In this document: piece after piece, positions 1-9,914 of the stretch
How positions within the stretch are numbered: the stretch's first letter is position 1
Layout: the number at the start of each line of letters is the position of its first letter
DNA from: Sternotherus odoratus
Lineage: Eukaryota; Chordata; Testudines; Kinosternidae
NCBI GenBank assembly: GCA_032164245.1
Contig: JAVMKO010000006.1
Location: 449,001-513,000 of the forward strand
Direction: 5' to 3'
Length of the DNA stretch: 64,000 nucleotides
The notes under the pieces: model-generated
What the model was told of the DNA's origin: nothing
What the model saw: only the letters and a program-made list of their open reading frames with translations
Databases searched by the model: none
Position numbers and translations under genes: made by a program

Positions 1-281
1 CACACCCCCCAGTGCTGAATCCGCTAAGTTGTACAAGAGCCAAAGTGTCTCAGATATTTACTGCACTTTTATCACAGTCAGAGAACATCTTCAACCGATA
101 TTTCTGTTCAGATCCCATGTGAATGATATAAACTGGTTTCACGTCAGCACAGCGTTAAGGCAAAGATCAGGTGACCTGTGGGTCAGACAAAGAGCTTTTT
201 AAAAGGTCGCCTACATAAAGAAAGAAACGGAACAAAGTGCTAAACAGTAAAACATCCGCTGAGGGAAAGGTTTGGTAGAGC

Positions 282-535
282 AGATTCATAGATTCCAAGG
301 CCAGAAGGACCCATGGTGATTGTCTGGTCTGACCTCCTGTATAATGCAGGCCGGAGAACGTCCCCAAAGTAGGTCCTGGAGCAGACCTTTTAGAAAAATA
401 TCAGAACTCGATTTAAAAGTTGTCAGTGATGGAGAATCCACCACGCCGCTGAGTAAACTGTCCCAATTATTAATTTCTCTCACTGTCGAAAAAGTCTGAA
501 TTGGTCTAGTTTCAGCTTCCAGCCACTGGAATGTG
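282..535 (-). repeat. CR1 LINE 3' fragment (older subfamily)
   Basis: The plus strand reads TAGATTCCAAGGCCAGAAGG, then a 'tctgacctcctgtataat' block and a 'gatggagaatccaccac' block. This is the reverse complement of the 3' part of a CR1 non-LTR retrotransposon. The same subfamily recurs near 28.9 kb and 36.7 kb. It is 5'-truncated and diverged, with no intact coding. Ends are approximate. Confidence 0.75.
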
Positions 536-559
536 GGATACCTCACTCTGATAGACTGC

Positions 560-1167
560 AGACCCTGTGATTAAATAGTTGTTGCCCATGCAGATACTTA
601 CAGAGGAGGTGGAGCTCCAGAGGTGTAATGACGAATGCTTTCTGCTTCTCAGTAGGATATAGGTTCAGGTTCCGGTGATAGTTTATGTCATCACTAACAG
701 TTAAGGCTCCAATCCTGAAACTTATTCTATGGAAACTGTTCTGCTGGTGCAGAGCGCATTACAGTCAATGGGTCTGTGTGTGGGTATATCAGCCCAGTCC
801 CGGGCAAGAAGATGCAGGACTGGGGCCTAGACTAGGCTAGGGAGCTGCATTGCAAAGCTGTGTTAGGGATGCAATGGAAGCAGCAGGAGAAACACAGAAG
901 TATATGGCAGGCTGACAGGTTCAGTAAAAGTTCATTCCAGGTTGGGAAGGGTAATTGTAAGGTGCGGCTGAGAGACAGTGATTGTATGACTACACAAATT
1001 CCTGAAACATCAGTGAAACAAATCTAGATCCAGAGAAGGTAGCACAAACAGAAGAAGGGAAATAAGTTTGCAAAAGTTGACTTGTGGGAGGTTTCATCCA
1101 TGGACATTTTGGAGAGAAAGCTCATCAAGTTCCAGGACATTCCCCACAGAAATTTCTTTCCATCCTC
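560..1167. other. Unassigned sequence
   Basis: No recognisable gene, RNA or repeat family. Short open frames here show no family signature. Confidence 0.5.
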
Positions 1168-1477
1168 AGAATGAGAATCATAGAATCATAGAGTCATAGA
1201 ATCTCAGGGTTGGAAGGGACCTCTGGAGGTATGTAGTCCAAACCCCTGCTCAAAGCAGGACCAATACCAACTAAATCATCCCAGCCAGGGCTTTGTCAAG
1301 CCTGACCTTAAAAACCTCTACGGAAGGAGATTCCACCACCTCCCTAGGGAACCCATTCCAGTGCTTCACCACCCTCCTAGTGAAAAAGTTTTTCCTAATA
1401 TCCAACCTAAATCTCCCCCTCACCAACTTGAGACGATTACTTCTTGTTCTGTCATCTGGTACTAAGAACAGTCTAGA
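1168..1477 (-). repeat. CR1 LINE 3' end
   Basis: The fragment begins with the inverted CR1 tail (CATAGAATCATAGAGTCATAG), followed by the inverted 'gttggaagggacctctgg', 'cccctgctcaaagcagg' and 'ttgagacgattacttcttgt' blocks. It stops abruptly at about 1477, next to a hAT-like end (CAGAGTTGGGCAAACTGC). It could be the 3' part of the CR1 that resumes at 2553, with the reverse transcriptase region lost, or an independent truncated copy. The sequence does not decide. Confidence 0.85.
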
Positions 1478-1589
1478 TCAGAGTTGGGCAAACTGCAGCC
1501 ACCATATGCTCCAATTCATGTAAGACGTCTAACTGAGGATGTTCAACGTAGCAGGTGGGTAATGACTATTTCCTGCAAGTCCTGAGTCA

Positions 1590-2552
1590 TGCATGGACAT
1601 GTGACGTGCCCATGTGATTCCAGAACTCCATTTTGCTGTAATTTTCCACAGTAAGGAAAAAGAGCTTCTTGCACCTGTAAAAGACTATGAAAGACTTTCA
1701 TCTTCAACCCTGCTTCATACCTCTGGAGGGACTTTGCTAGAAACTAAAGCTTTCAACAATGGTCTGAAGGACCCATCCCAGCTGTGGATGTTCTCCAGAG
1801 ACTTGATTTGAACCTGCAGTTTATTCTATCACTGCTACAAGCGGGGCAGGCGCTACCCATTAGGCGACCTAGGCGGCTGCCTAGAGCGGCAGCGACTGGG
1901 GGGTGCTGTATTGACAGTTTCTGCAGCAATTTGGCGGCAGCTCCAAGCGTCTTCCGCTGCTGGTGGCATTTCGGCAGCAGGTCAATGCCTCTTCAGCCGC
2001 TGGCGGCATTTCAGTGGTGACTGCTCCTTGCTGAGTAAAGGATTTTTTTTTCTTCGCTGCCTGTGGCAGCAAAAATGCTGTCGCCAGTCCTGGCTACAAG
2101 CTTGAACCAAGAACTTTGCCATCACTGCATGTAATTGATTCCATTGAACCCGTTCTAGCCCTCACCTAGATCTTTTCCTTTTATGAATAAACTTTTAGAT
2201 TTTAGATTCTAGGGATTGACAACAGCGTGATTTGTAGGTAAGATCTGCTTTGTATATTGACCTGGATCTAAGGCTTGGTCCTTTCTTTAACTGGGGTATT
2301 GGTTTTCATAACCAGATATCCCCATAACGAGTGGCTGCTGGTGGTGATATGGGAAGCTGGAATGTCTAAGGGAATTGCTTGAGTGACTTGTGGTTAGCCA
2401 GTGGGGCAAAACCAAAGTCTTTTCTGTTTGGATGGTTTGGTTTGCCTTAGAGGTGGAAAAAACCCAGACTTGGGCTGTAACTGCCCTGCTTGAAGCAATT
2501 TGTCCTGAATTGGCCCTCTCAGTTGGGTCCTCCCAGAAACAGTGTCGTTACA
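1590..2552 (+). repeat. LTR fragment, same family as the solo LTR at 39.4 kb
   Basis: From about 1620 the sequence aligns with the LTR at 39371-40446. Shared blocks are the 'gaacctgcagtttattct' segment, the polyadenylation region with AATAAA at 2186-2191, and the 'ggtggctgctggtggtgat' segment. It ends in CGTTACA at 2552, directly against CR1 sequence. The 5' end is missing or too diverged to place. A 251-bp MITE (1842-2092) interrupts it, and the 39-kb copy serves as the empty site. This is an LTR-retrotransposon remnant with no coding. Confidence 0.75.
1842..2092. mobile_element. Non-autonomous hAT-type MITE, 251 bp
   Basis: It is flanked by an exact 8-bp duplication, GCTACAAG (1834-1841 and 2093-2100). 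The ends are CGGGGCAGGCG and the inverse of CAGGACTGGCG, which fits hAT-type terminal repeats. It is G+C-rich inside and non-coding. The related LTR at 39.4 kb lacks the insert and has a single CTGCAAGC at the matching point, which supports insertion after the LTR. Confidence 0.8.
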
Positions 2553-3134
2553 ACCTCAATAAGGATTCTTTAAATACAGCTACCTCTTCTGGACTCCTTT
2601 CCCCTTCATTTTATTCTCCCAGGGAATCCTGCCCATCAGTTCCCTGAGGAAGTCAAAGTCTGCTTTTCTGAAGTCCAGGGTCTGTATTCTGCTGCTCTCC
2701 TTTCTTCCCTGTGTCACGATCCTGAACTCGACCATCTCATGGTCACTGCCTCCCAAGTTCCCATCCACTTTGATTCCTCTACTATTTCTTCCCTGTTTGT
2801 GAGCAACAGTCAAGAAGAGCTCTGCCCCCAGTCGGTTCCTCCAGCACATGCACCAAAAACTTCCTGGATTGTCTGTGCACCGCTGTATTGCTCTCCCAGC
2901 AGATATCGGGGTGTTTGAAGTCCCCCATGAGAACCAGGGCCTGTGCTCTAGTAACTTCTGTTAGTTGCTGGAAGAAAGCCTCGTCCACCTCATCCCCCGG
3001 GTCTGGTGGTCTACAGCAGACTCCCACCACGACATCACCCTTGTTGCTCAAACTTCTAAACCTAATCCAGAGACTCTCAGGTTTTTCCGCAGTTTCATGC
3101 CGGAGCTCTGAGCAGTCATACTGTTCTCTTACAT
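2553..3134 (-). pseudogene. CR1 ORF2 endonuclease region, broken (left part)
   Basis: The minus strand encodes a CR1 endonuclease segment running from a YDCSELRHETAEK-like stretch through GDVVVGVCCRPPDPG and LVLMGDFKHPDICWE to a 'FLVHVLEEPTGGRALLDC' stretch. This is the apurinic-endonuclease domain used to nick target DNA. The same domain continues on the far side of the hAT element at 6796. The left limit is the LTR end at 2552, where 'acctcaataaggattcttta' matches the inverse of the intact CR1 near 51.78 kb. Stops and indels are present downstream of the endonuclease block. It is a dead copy. Confidence 0.85.
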
Positions 3135-3249
3135 CAGGGGCGGGGAGCCTCCGGCCCCTGGGCCGTATACGGCCCGCCAAATCATTCGGTCCGGCCCGCA
3201 GGCGGGTCTCAAAAATCTGCGCCATAGAAACGTCCAAACCAACGTGGCG

Positions 3250-3610
3250 GTGGGAGTGCGCAGGCGCGGCGCTGCCCCAGAGCGTCTCCCTGAGAGCTGG
3301 GGGTGCGTTGCTCCACCTTGCCCTCCCAGGTGTCGTGTCCGGAGCAGTGGGACCCAGCGGACGCCCCACATAGGCCCGGATGGGGCAGGGCGCGGGGGGT
3401 GGGAGACCGGCGGGGGGGGGAGGGGAAAGCTGGGCAGGGGGGCGGGGGAGGCTGTGCGAGTGCGCGGGTGCGGCGCGGTGCTGCCGCAGAGCGTCTCCAA
3501 GGGCTGGGGGTGCGTTGCTCCACCTTGCCCTCCCAGGAGTTGTGTCCAGAGCAGCGGGACCCAGTGGGTGCCCCACGTAGGCCCTGGCAGGGCAGAGCGC
3601 GGGCGGAGGG
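3250..3610. repeat. Tandem duplication of ~207 bp in the hAT left arm
   Basis: Two G+C-rich copies lie head to tail. The block GGGTGCGTTGCTCCACC starts at 3301 and again at 3508, and the surrounding 'gagcgtctcc' and 'gagcagygggaccca' stretches repeat at the same offset. The copies differ at scattered positions. It is CpG-rich and non-coding. The long open frames across it, in both orientations, come from G+C bias. Confidence 0.8.
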
Positions 3611-4170
3611 ATACCGGCCGGGTGGGGGGGGAGGCTGGGCTGGGGAGCAGGCAAGAGGACAGTGCGGGGGGGGAGGCTGGGCGGGTGGGGAGGGGGCAGG
3701 AGACTAGGCTGGATGGGGTGGGTGAGGCGTGGGTGCGGGAGGGAAGGAGGTTTGGTGGGGGGAGGGGGAGGCTGGGCTGGGCGGGTCAGGCATGGGGGGC
3801 AGGAGGCTGGGTTGGGAGGGGAGGGGGGAGGAGGTTAGGTTCGGAGGGATGGGCCGGGCCAGGCAGGGGTGGGGGAGGAAAGGTGGTTAGATGGGGGGGA
3901 GGCTGGGTGGGGGTAAAGGAAGATCACCCACAACAGCGGGGTGGCCCAGGCAGAGGTGGGGGAGGGAAGGTGGTTAGAGATGGGGGGAGGCTGGGCGGGG
4001 GTAAAGGAAGATCACCCACAACAGCGGGGTGGGCCAGGCAGGGATGGGTGGGGAGGGGAGGAGGTTAGGCTGGGGGAGGAGATTAGGTTGGGTGGGCCGG
4101 GTCAGGCAGGGGGGGAAGGAGAATAGGCTGGGGGGGGGGGAGGTGGGCCAGGCAGGGGTGGTGTATGTGT
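3610..4170. repeat. G-rich minisatellite-like tract
   Basis: Purine-rich repeats built on GGGGAGGCTGGGC-like units run through this stretch. They include two ~88-bp copies carrying GGTAAAGGAAGATCACCC (starting 3912 and 4000). Several runs of four or more G on the plus strand could form G-quadruplexes. The tract is internal to the hAT element and non-coding. Confidence 0.75.
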
Positions 4171-4369
4171 CCTACCTGAGGTTTGCAAAGCCCAGGAGAC
4201 ACGTGTTGTGGGCCCGAGCCTGGCAGACAGGGGAGACAGACCAGCTGACTCAGTGAGGGGGAGGGAAGCTGGTGTGGGAGAAGGCCTGGTCCCCCACATC
4301 TGACCTCCAGCTCCTCTTCCCTAAGCACTTTGGCCCGCGTCCATGGGCTTTGCAACATAAATTTGTCTA

Positions 4370-4791
4370 AAGCGGCAGCGGGCGGAGAAGCGGCAGCGAG
4401 CTGAGTGCTCAGCCCGCTGCGGCTTTAGTGTTTCCCCTCAGGCTCCTGCCAGTGGGGGTCTCAGTTCCCGCTGTCAGCCTGGGTTCCCTACACCCAGGCT
4501 GACAGCGGGAGCTGACTGGGGCAGGCGGCAGGACCCTGGCTGGCATGGGGCCAGTGGGGGAACCCCAAAACAGCGCAGGGCTAAGCACGCCGCCTGCCAC
4601 TGCTTTGGGGTTTCCCCCGCTGGCCACTTGCCAGCTGTGGGTCTCAGCTCCTGTTGCTAGCCTGGGTGTAGGAAGCCCAGGCTGGCAGCGGGAGCTGAGA
4701 CCCCCCCGCTGGCAGGAGCCTCCGGGGAAACTCTAAAGCCGCAGCGGGCTGAGCACTCAGCCCGCTGCCGCTTCTCCGCCCGCTGCCGCTT
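4370..4791. repeat. Palindromic insert with long inverted ends inside the hAT element
   Basis: The left arm starts AAGCGGCAGCGGGCGGAG and the right arm is its inverse. The arms match over more than 60 bp with only scattered mismatches, out to the 'gctttagtgtttcccc' and inverted 'ggggaaactctaaagc' blocks. A second, imperfect hairpin lies inside (CAGGCTGACAGCGGGAGCTGA and its inverse). TA occurs at both borders (4368-4369 and 4791-4792), so a TA-targeting MITE is possible. It could instead be a foldback rearrangement of the hAT left arm. No coding. Confidence 0.7.
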
Positions 4792-4875
4792 ATGACATAC
4801 ATATGACATACAGACCTTACATCCGAAGTCCGTTAAATCAAGGTCCGCAAAATCGAGGTCCGCAAAATCCTACAA

Positions 4876-6666
4876 ATGGCGACTACAAAGAAAGGAAAAG
4901 TTGATGCAGAGTGTCGATCTTTCCAAGAGAAATGGACAAATGATTATTTTTTTTGTTGAAGTCAAAGGCAAACCTGTGTGCCTAGTTTGTGGCGACGCGT
5001 TAGCAGTAATGAAAAAAGCCAATCTTGAGCGTCATTACAGCTCAAAACATGCTAATCTCAAAGAATTGTGAGGCCAAATGTGTCTGAATAAAATCAATGC
5101 TCTTCAGCGGAATTTGGAATCACAACAAGCCGCTTTCAGTAGGCCTCGTTGTGACAGTGACAACGTTATTCAGACAAGTTATGTAGTGAGCGAGCTAATC
5201 GCAAAGAAGCTGATGCCTCATGTAGAGGGAGAGTTTATGAAAGAGTGCATGGTGGCTGCTGCGGATTTATTAGCACCAGACAAAGTAAAATTGTTTCAGA
5301 GTGTTAGTTTGTCTCGGAGAACCGTTTCAGATCGGATTACTGACCTAGCACAAGATATTGGAAAAACACTGAAGGATTCTGCAGGAGATTTCCAATTTTT
5401 CTCTCTGGCTTGTGACGAGACAACGGACATAACAAATACTGCCCAATTGGCCGTTTTTGTTCGTGGGATAACTGCAGAGTTTGACACGCGAGAGGAACTG
5501 CTGTCACTGGAAGCTATGCATGGCACTACAAGAGGCGAGGACTTGTTTGAGAGACTTGTTTTATCAATGAAAAAACTTGAGCTACTATTTGAAAAGTTAA
5601 GTGGCCTTACTACAGATGGAGCTCCAGCCATGGTTGGCTCGCAAAAAGGGTTAATTGCATTTGTCAAGAAAGAACTGAATTGTCTCAGTCTTGATCCAAG
5701 TGATTTAATTATATGCCACTGCATCATACACCAAGAAAGTCTCTGTGCACAGTCATTGCGGCTCAACAATGTGATGTCAACAGTAGTGTCATGCATAAAT
5801 TTTGTCAAAAGCAGAGGACTTAACAGCCGCCAGTTTAAGGAGTTACTGAATGACCTTGACTCTGAGTACGGTGATCTTGTTTATCACTGTGAAGTGTGGT
5901 GGCTGAGTCGCGGGAACATGCTCATGAGGTTTTACGAACTGCAGGATGAAGTCAAGCAGTTCATGGAGATGAAGGGAAAACCTGTCAGGGAACTCAATGA
6001 TAGCAAGTGGCTGTGTGATCTAGCGTTCACGGTGGACATTACCAAGTACCTCTCAGAGCTGAACGTCAAGCTGCAGGGCCCCAACCAGCTGCTCAGCTCC
6101 CTGCTTTCAAATGTGAAATCATTTGAGGCTAAATTAAGGCTGTGGAAAGTGCAACTCGAAAGGAATAACACGGTACATTTGCCCACTCTGGAAGGACAAA
6201 AGCCTTCTATGACACTTGAATATGCTGGTGAATGTGCGAAATGGCATTTAATGAAAGATTCAAGGACGTGAAAAGTAAACAAATGGAATTGAACATCTTT
6301 GCTACACTGTTGAATGGGGAACCAGCTGATGTGCCTGATAACCTCCAACACAAAATCATTCAGCTGCAAAGCGATGATGAACTGAAAGCTAGGTACAACA
6401 ACCTTCCACTGCTTGAGTTCTATAAACGTTACATGAGTAATGATGAATTTCCCACTTTGAGGAGACATGCATTGAAATATGCATCTGTGTTCGGAACAAC
6501 TTACTGCTGCGAGCAGTTCTTTTCAAAACTTACCATCGCAAAGAGTCGACTGCGCTCCAGACTGACTGATGCAAACCTGGAAAAGCAGTTGCAAGTAGCA
6601 ACATCATCAATACCAGCTAACATCACACGCCTCACCAAAGAGAAGCAGTTCCAGCCATCACATTAG
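4876..6666 (+). pseudogene. hAT transposase with BED zinc finger, GTF2IRD2-like, broken
   Basis: Likely start is the ATG at 4876 (MATTKKGKVDAECRSF). The N-terminus is a BED-type finger: CLVCGDAL, then H and H in LERHYSSKH, at about 4978-5050. The body (5078-6271) carries the RNase H-like hAT core: first Asp in ACDETTDIT, second Asp in LTTDGAPAMVG, a CHCIIHQE block and the WWLSRGNML block. The C-terminal dimerisation domain (YASVFGTTYCCEQFFSKL, with SRLRSRLTD) lies in 6232-6666. Breaks seen are a one-base slip in the eight-T run at 4947-4954, an in-frame TGA at 5069-5071, and a frameshift near 6225-6270. Such transposases cut and paste their own element. The closest family I recognise is the Charlie8-derived half of vertebrate GTF2IRD2. 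The small number of lesions suggests a fairly recent death. Confidence 0.88.
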
Positions 6667-6795
6667 GGGTGAATTAATTAAATGTTTGACCAAATATAGC
6701 AGGCTAATTTTTAAGTTGATAATTTTGTATGGCCCCCCGAATGATGTTATAAATAACCAAATGGCCCTTGGCAGAAAAAAGGGTCCCCATCCCCG

Positions 6796-7499
6796 TCTTA
6801 CATACAGTGCAACTCCCCCACCCTTTATACCCTGCCTGTGCTTCCTGAACAGTTTATATCGATCCATGACAGTGCTCCAGTCATGTGAGGTATCCCACCA
6901 AGTCTCTGTTATTGCAATCACATCATAGTTCCTTGACTGTGCCAGGACTTCCAATTCTTCCTACTTGTTTCCCAGGCTTCTTGCATTTGCGTATAGGCAT
7001 TTAAGACAAGTCGCTGATTGTCCCTCTTGCTCAGTATGAGACAGGAGTCCTCCCCTCTTGCACTCTCCTGGTTGTGCTATGTCCCGGTATCCCATTTCCC
7101 CACTTACCTCAGGTCTTTGGTCTCTTTCCCCCGGTGGACCTAGTTTAAAGCCCTCCTCACTAGGTTAGCCAGCCTCCTTACACAGATGCTCTTCCCTCTC
7201 TTCGTTACATGGAGCCCGTCTCTGCCTAGTACTCATCCTTCTTGGAATACCATCCCATGGTCAAAGAATCCAAAGCCTTCTCACCGACACCACCTGTGTA
7301 GCCATTCATCGACTTTTAGGATACGACAGTCCCTATCTGAGCCTTTTCCTTCCACATGGAGGGTGGACGAGAATACCACTTGCACCTTAAACTCCTCTAT
7401 CCTTCTTCCCAGAGCCACATAGTCTACAGTGATCCACTCACAGTCATCCTTGGAAGTATCATTGATCCCCACATGGAGAAGCAAGAAGGGATAAAGGAG
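6796..7499 (-). pseudogene. CR1 LINE 5' part: ORF1 esterase remnant and ORF2 endonuclease start
   Basis: This continues the CR1 cut by the hAT element. Nearest the hAT, the minus strand encodes the start of the endonuclease: DVIAITETWWDTSHDWS, then GGGVALYVR, which joins the left part at 3134. Further upstream (7484 to 7281) is a stretch with HVGINDTS and WLHRWCR. That matches the SGNH-type esterase carried in CR1 ORF1, whose Gly-x-Asn-Asp block is conserved. The copy begins inside ORF1, so it is 5'-truncated, and homology stops within about 10 bp of the tRNA gene at 7504. Stops and frame changes make it non-functional. Confidence 0.85.
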
Positions 7500-7503
7500 G
7501 CTG

Positions 7504-7610
7504 TGTCAGGAGTGGGATTTGAACCCACACCTCTATAAGGAGACCAGAACACCCAAGCGTGGGAAAGACAGCCTTGAGTCTGGCGCCTTAGACCACTCGG
7601 CCATCCTGAC
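7504..7610 (-). tRNA. tRNA-Leu-CAA: tRNA-Leu (anticodon CAA), with intron
   Basis: Read on the minus strand, the gene starts GTCAGGATGGCCGAGTGG and ends TCCTGACA, giving a perfect 7-bp acceptor stem with discriminator A. The A box (TGGCCGAGTGG) and B box (GGTTCAAATCC) are intact. The anticodon stem CCAGA pairs with TCTGG, and the loop reads CTCAAG, giving anticodon CAA. About 25 nt between the anticodon loop and the 3' half form the intron usual for this isoacceptor. The long variable arm is present but its pairing looks weak (CTCCTTATAGAGG). No run of four T follows within about 40 bp. CR1 sequence begins there instead, so Pol III termination may be poor. It may be a real gene or a copied pre-tRNA. 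Confidence 0.9.
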
Positions 7611-7619
7611 ACTGAAAGA

Positions 7620-9690
7620 GATTGTGAAAGTGCTACCAAAAAAAGGCAGTTTCATTATCAGCGCAAGCCCATACAAAAAATAAAAGAGACAAGTCTTTGG
7701 GAAACAATGAACTCTGATAATATTCCTGATTGTTATGCTGCTCTGGACTTCCCTACTCGCATCATTTCTTCTGCCAAAGAAACCTGGTAGTTACAGCCAC
7801 TCAAACCTGTTTTTGTTATTAACACTAAAGAAGGGAGCTGAAGGTATTAATGTGGCTTGACAAAATGACCCCCTCTCCCCATATTCAGTATGGTATAGAC
7901 CTTGCTCAAACCCCAGGATCCATTTCCATCTCTAGAGTTGCCCTTGGGATCTCAGTTCAGAAGGTGTGTGCAAGTAGCCAGACACCGGATGTCACTATTG
8001 CACTACAGCAAAGAGCACTGCCACTGAACAGCATTCCTCTGGAAAGGAAACGCTGAAATGCAGGATTTTCTTTGGAGCTTGGCAAGGCTCTTCAAGGGGT
8101 TGATTTGCAGAGCAGGATCCCCAGCGGGTGTATCGCAAACAGCTCCACTGGCACCAATGGGCCAGATCCCCAGCAGGTGTATCGCAAACAGCTCCACTGG
8201 CATCCCTGGGCCAAACCCCAAGTGGGTGTAAGGCAAACAGCTCCACTGGAGCCCACGAAGTTTTGGCTGCTCCATTGATGCCATTGTTTCTAGAGCTCTT
8301 CACACGGGCTGAGTGTCTTACCTTCAAGCTTTCAAAGCTTCCAAAGGGCCTGTGCGTATTCATGTATCTTAGACGAAGGGTGGCTGGGTCCGGTGGTCCT
8401 CACAGGGCTTGTTAGAGTCATGCTGTGCCTTAGGCAGGCAGACTAGCACTGCGCTGCCCTCCCACTCTTCACCCCTGCTCCCAGAGCAGCCTCAGGGCCC
8501 ATCACATTTCTCCATGCATGGCTGTCTAGAGCAGGTGCTGTGGAGCTATGGGGTTTAGTAGTGAGCTGAAGCCTTCAGCCTTTGTTTTCTTTGGTTGATC
8601 TGATTGGATTTGGTTGGATCTGGATCTGGTTGGATTTGTAATGATAAACCCCACACTCTCCCCATTCTGCACCCAGGGAGCAGGAGGAGAACCCCATACA
8701 CCAGGGAAGGGGATCCAGAGACCAGGAGGGAAACAGAGTAGGATTCTGGGTACACGTGTTTCATCTCTTCAAGGCAGATACAAGCCAAGTGCCGGGTAGC
8801 TCCAAGCACCTCCTCATCCCACCTTCTGCAGTGTGACCATTACTAGACACAGCCACCTCATGATACACTCAGGTGGGCAACTCAGCATTTACTCCGATGT
8901 GTAACTATCCCTGCCCCAACCCTGCAGACAGTCACCCATGTGTCTAACTTTAAACCAGTAACTGAAGAGCCCCGTTGACTTACACGGAATGACACCTTAG
9001 GGATGCAGCCCTATAAGTGTTTACAGGATCAGAGCCAGGTATCTGGGTTCCTCTGGCAAGACTCGCCACATCACCAGAACAGTTTTCCTCACCCCTGGAA
9101 AGCAGTGTAAATAGCTCTCCATTTGTTTTCCCGGCAATTGCTGGATTCAAAACAAATGCTTGGTGAGCACAAATATTCTGTAGTTGTCCTAGGTGAGACG
9201 GGATAGTCTTTTCACACACAACTTCTGTAGTTTGAAAACATTCTGCAGTTTCACTTGCTTTGCACAATAGATGCTTTGGGGCACTGTGTTCGTTCTAATT
9301 TAAGGCTTTTAACCTTGAGAGTGACTCCTGAATGCTAAAATGAAACAAATGCAGCTAAAGATAAGCTTTACATAGGAGCTTGAAGAACCTGTGGATAATG
9401 AGATGAATGTTTAAACAGAGTTTCTGTCATTTTAACTCCCTGGGTTGTGCATTCATTGCGTGTGGATAATTCTGGGGTATCAAGTCTAGAGTAAACAGAA
9501 TGTCCATCTACTTTGAGAAGTTGTATTCTATTGGAAAGAGAAGACTTGCAAGCCATGCCTGCCATTGTTTGGATGGTTTATCTGCTTCTGGAGGGCACCT
9601 TCACCTGAGATTTGCATCAAGGGCATCTCCTGGGTCTCTGGAGACAAGCAGTACATTGTTTAGCCTTTGGAGCCCAGTCGGTAGAGATAA
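7620..9690. other. Unassigned sequence with one short tandem repeat
   Basis: No recognisable gene. Apart from the repeat at 8119-8257, I see a run of GGATTTGG/GGATCTGG units near 8600-8640 and a diverged 'ccgttgacttacacggaatg' motif near 8970. Open frames are short and lack family signatures. Confidence 0.5.
8119..8257. repeat. Tandem repeat, 48-49 bp unit, about 2.9 copies
   Basis: Units begin with CCCC at 8119, 8168 and 8216 and share GGGTGTATCGCAAACAGCTC or close variants, then CCACTGG. This is a small local duplication; function unknown. Confidence 0.85.
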
Positions 9691-9699
9691 GGTTGGGTA

Positions 9700-9908
9700 A
9701 TTCACTGGAAGATAGCTAATGTAATGCCAATATTTTAAAAGGGCTCTAGAAATGATCCTGGCAATTACAGACCGATAAGTCTAACGTCCGTACTGGGCAA
9801 ATTAGTTGAAACAAAAGTAAAGAATAAAATTGTCAGGCACATAGAAGAACCTAAATTGCTGGACCAAAGTCAGCATGGTTTCTGTTAAGGGAAATCATGT
9901 CTTACTAA
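9700..9908 (+). repeat. CR1 LINE fragment, reverse transcriptase N-terminal region
   Basis: The plus strand resembles the stretch before the CR1 polymerase core: an ANVMPIF-like start, then NDPGNYRPISLTSVLGKLVE and LLDQSQHGF. The same region in the copy at 52.4 kb reads PGNYRPVSLTSV. It is truncated at both ends and contains stops. Confidence 0.8.
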
Positions 9909-9914
9909 TGACTA

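Larger units (their letters stand above)
3135..6795 (+). mobile_element. hAT DNA transposon (GTF2IRD2/Charlie8-like), 3.66 kb
   Basis: The element is bounded by an exact 8-bp target duplication, TCTTACAT (3127-3134 and 6796-6803), the size made by hAT transposases. The left end reads CAGGGGCGGGGAGCC. The right end, inverted, reads CGGGGATGGGGACCC, so the right tip seems to have lost a base. Removing the element and one duplication restores an uninterrupted CR1 endonuclease frame through ALYV-REQYDCSE, which fixes both borders. Inside are a G+C-rich left third with tandem duplications, a palindromic insert (4370-4791) and a plus-strand transposase pseudogene (4876-6666). It lies wholly inside a minus-strand CR1, so it is younger than that copy. 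Confidence 0.93.

Noticed and set aside
1478..1510. hAT element starting CAGAGTTGGGCAAACTGC
   Set aside because: Only one end is visible. No partner end or 8-bp duplication could be found.
3244..4068. Long plus-strand open frame of 274 codons, and a 290-codon minus-strand frame at 2782-3654
   Set aside because: Both run through G+C-rich tandem repeats of the hAT left arm. Only the last part of the minus frame is real CR1 endonuclease.
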